This document shows, piece after piece, positions 32,182 through 32,721 of a stretch of DNA of 32,721 bases (position 1 is the first letter of the stretch; each line of letters opens with the position of its first letter). This stretch comes from Phycisphaerae bacterium (GTDB lineage Bacteria; Planctomycetota; Phycisphaerae; Phycisphaerales; Phycisphaeraceae), in NCBI GenBank assembly GCA_030426385.1, contig JAUHYI010000057.1:1-32721 (forward strand), in the 5' to 3' direction. The notes under the pieces were generated by a model. The model saw nothing but the letters and a program-made list of their open reading frames with translations. It made no database searches and was not told where the DNA came from. The position numbers and the translations under genes were made by a program.

Positions 32182-32721
32182 ATGTTCCATGCCACGACTA
32201 TTTTATGTGTCCGTCACGAAACCCACGTTGCCATCGGAGGAGATGGCCAGGTGACGATGAATCATGTGATTGCCAAGTCGGACGCGGTGAAGGTTCGCAA
32301 ACTTGACGGCTTCGGTGCGAACAAAGCAGGGGTGCTGATCGGATTTGCCGGCTCGGTGGCCGACGCGTTCAGCCTGTTTGATCGGTTTGAGGGGAAGCTC
32401 AAAGAAACGCCTGCCAATGTGAAAAAGGCAGCGATCGAGTTGGCGAAACTGTGGCGGACCGACCGGATGCTGCGGCGGCTGGAAAGTCTGCTGATCGTCG
32501 CCGACCAGTCGTGCAGTCTGTTGGTGTCCGGCTCGGGCGAAGTGATCGAGCCCTCGGACGGGATCGTGGCCATCGGCTCAGGGGGCGATTTTGCCACCGC
32601 CAGTGCCCGATCACTCACTCGGCACACCGAGATGGGCCCCCGAGCGATTGTCGAGCACGCGATGCAGATAGCCGGCGAAATGTGCGTGTACACCAATACC
32701 AATGTGACCGTTCTGGAGTTG
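32182..32721 (+). CDS. hslV: HslV, proteolytic subunit of the HslUV protease (3' end cut by window)
   Basis: The open frame gives 180 codons without a stop at the window edge. It starts MFHATTILCVRHE; in the family the leading residues are removed so that a Thr becomes the N-terminal nucleophile, here most likely T5 of ATTIL. Other signatures are IGGDGQVTM, GFAGSVADAFSLFDRFE, ELAKLWRTDRMLRRLE, AIGSGGDFA and IAGEMCVYTNTN. HslV forms a double hexameric ring that degrades proteins unfolded by the ATPase HslU, in the cytoplasm. The usual length is about 175-180, so only a few residues are missing; hslU may follow outside the window. The ATG at 32182 has no clear ribosome site. Confidence 0.93.
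   Translation, partial: MFHATTILCVRHETHVAIGGDGQVTMNHVIAKSDAVKVRKLDGFGANKAGVLIGFAGSVADAFSLFDRFEGKLKETPANVKKAAIELAKLWRTDRMLRRLESLLIVADQSCSLLVSGSGEVIEPSDGIVAIGSGGDFATASARSLTRHTEMGPRAIVEHAMQIAGEMCVYTNTNVTVLEL

Noticed and set aside
32262..32702. Minus-strand frame of 146 codons at the right edge
   Set aside because: Antisense to hslV, which matches its family along the whole length.

Overview
The window looks like chromosomal DNA of a planctomycete, most likely of the class Phycisphaerae. The markers are a giant surface protein with a LEPR-XLL-type N-terminus and Calx-beta domains, a PEP-CTERM protein, a DUF1559-like pseudopilin with an internal DGHAK motif, a planctomycete-type ECF sigma factor (TTRWSLI start) next to a Ser/Thr kinase fused to a large propeller-like region, and a reduced division/wall cluster. 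The taxonomic call is inference from gene content; no rRNA is present.

Layout. 1-282 is a G-rich non-coding tract. 283-1227 encodes a CheV-type chemotaxis coupling protein. 1266-3427 is a likely metal-responsive unit: a Fur/Zur-like palindrome inside a promoter, then a His-rich DUF2946-like membrane protein, a pseudopilin and a PEP-CTERM protein, closed by a hairpin. After mobile-element copy 1 come a YfgM-like membrane/TPR protein and an RluD-family pseudouridine synthase, then a small orphan gene. 6397-7216 is a gene-free stretch full of inverted repeats. 7217-11795 (minus strand) is a short dcw-type cluster, rsmH - LysM protein - FtsL-like - ftsI. Upstream of it lie mobile-element copy 2, a 1384-residue AsmA-like protein and two CsgG-family proteins, all on the minus strand. 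19043-25514 (plus) holds an ECF sigma factor, an unknown protein, a kinase/propeller receptor and an overlapping M48-like lipoprotein. 26254-31734 is the 1826-residue Calx-beta surface protein. After a strong terminator, a hexanucleotide repeat and mobile-element copy 3, hslV runs off the right edge.

The most notable non-genic result is a family of three ~110-bp elements with nested inverted repeats (3505-3620, 11927-12035, 31908-32022). Each is flanked by a different, perfect 10-bp direct repeat, as expected of a non-autonomous transposon (MITE-like). Copies 1 and 3 are almost identical and lie in opposite orientation 28 kb apart. A second, older palindromic repeat family lies at 6606-6993 and 25585-25636. 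A third low-complexity family made of GTGGGGG-type runs fills several intergenic regions and also runs into the 5' ends of three unrelated genes, where it encodes Pro/Thr/His-rich N-terminal tails and creates C6-C9 homopolymers.

No tRNA, rRNA, CRISPR array or transposase gene was seen.
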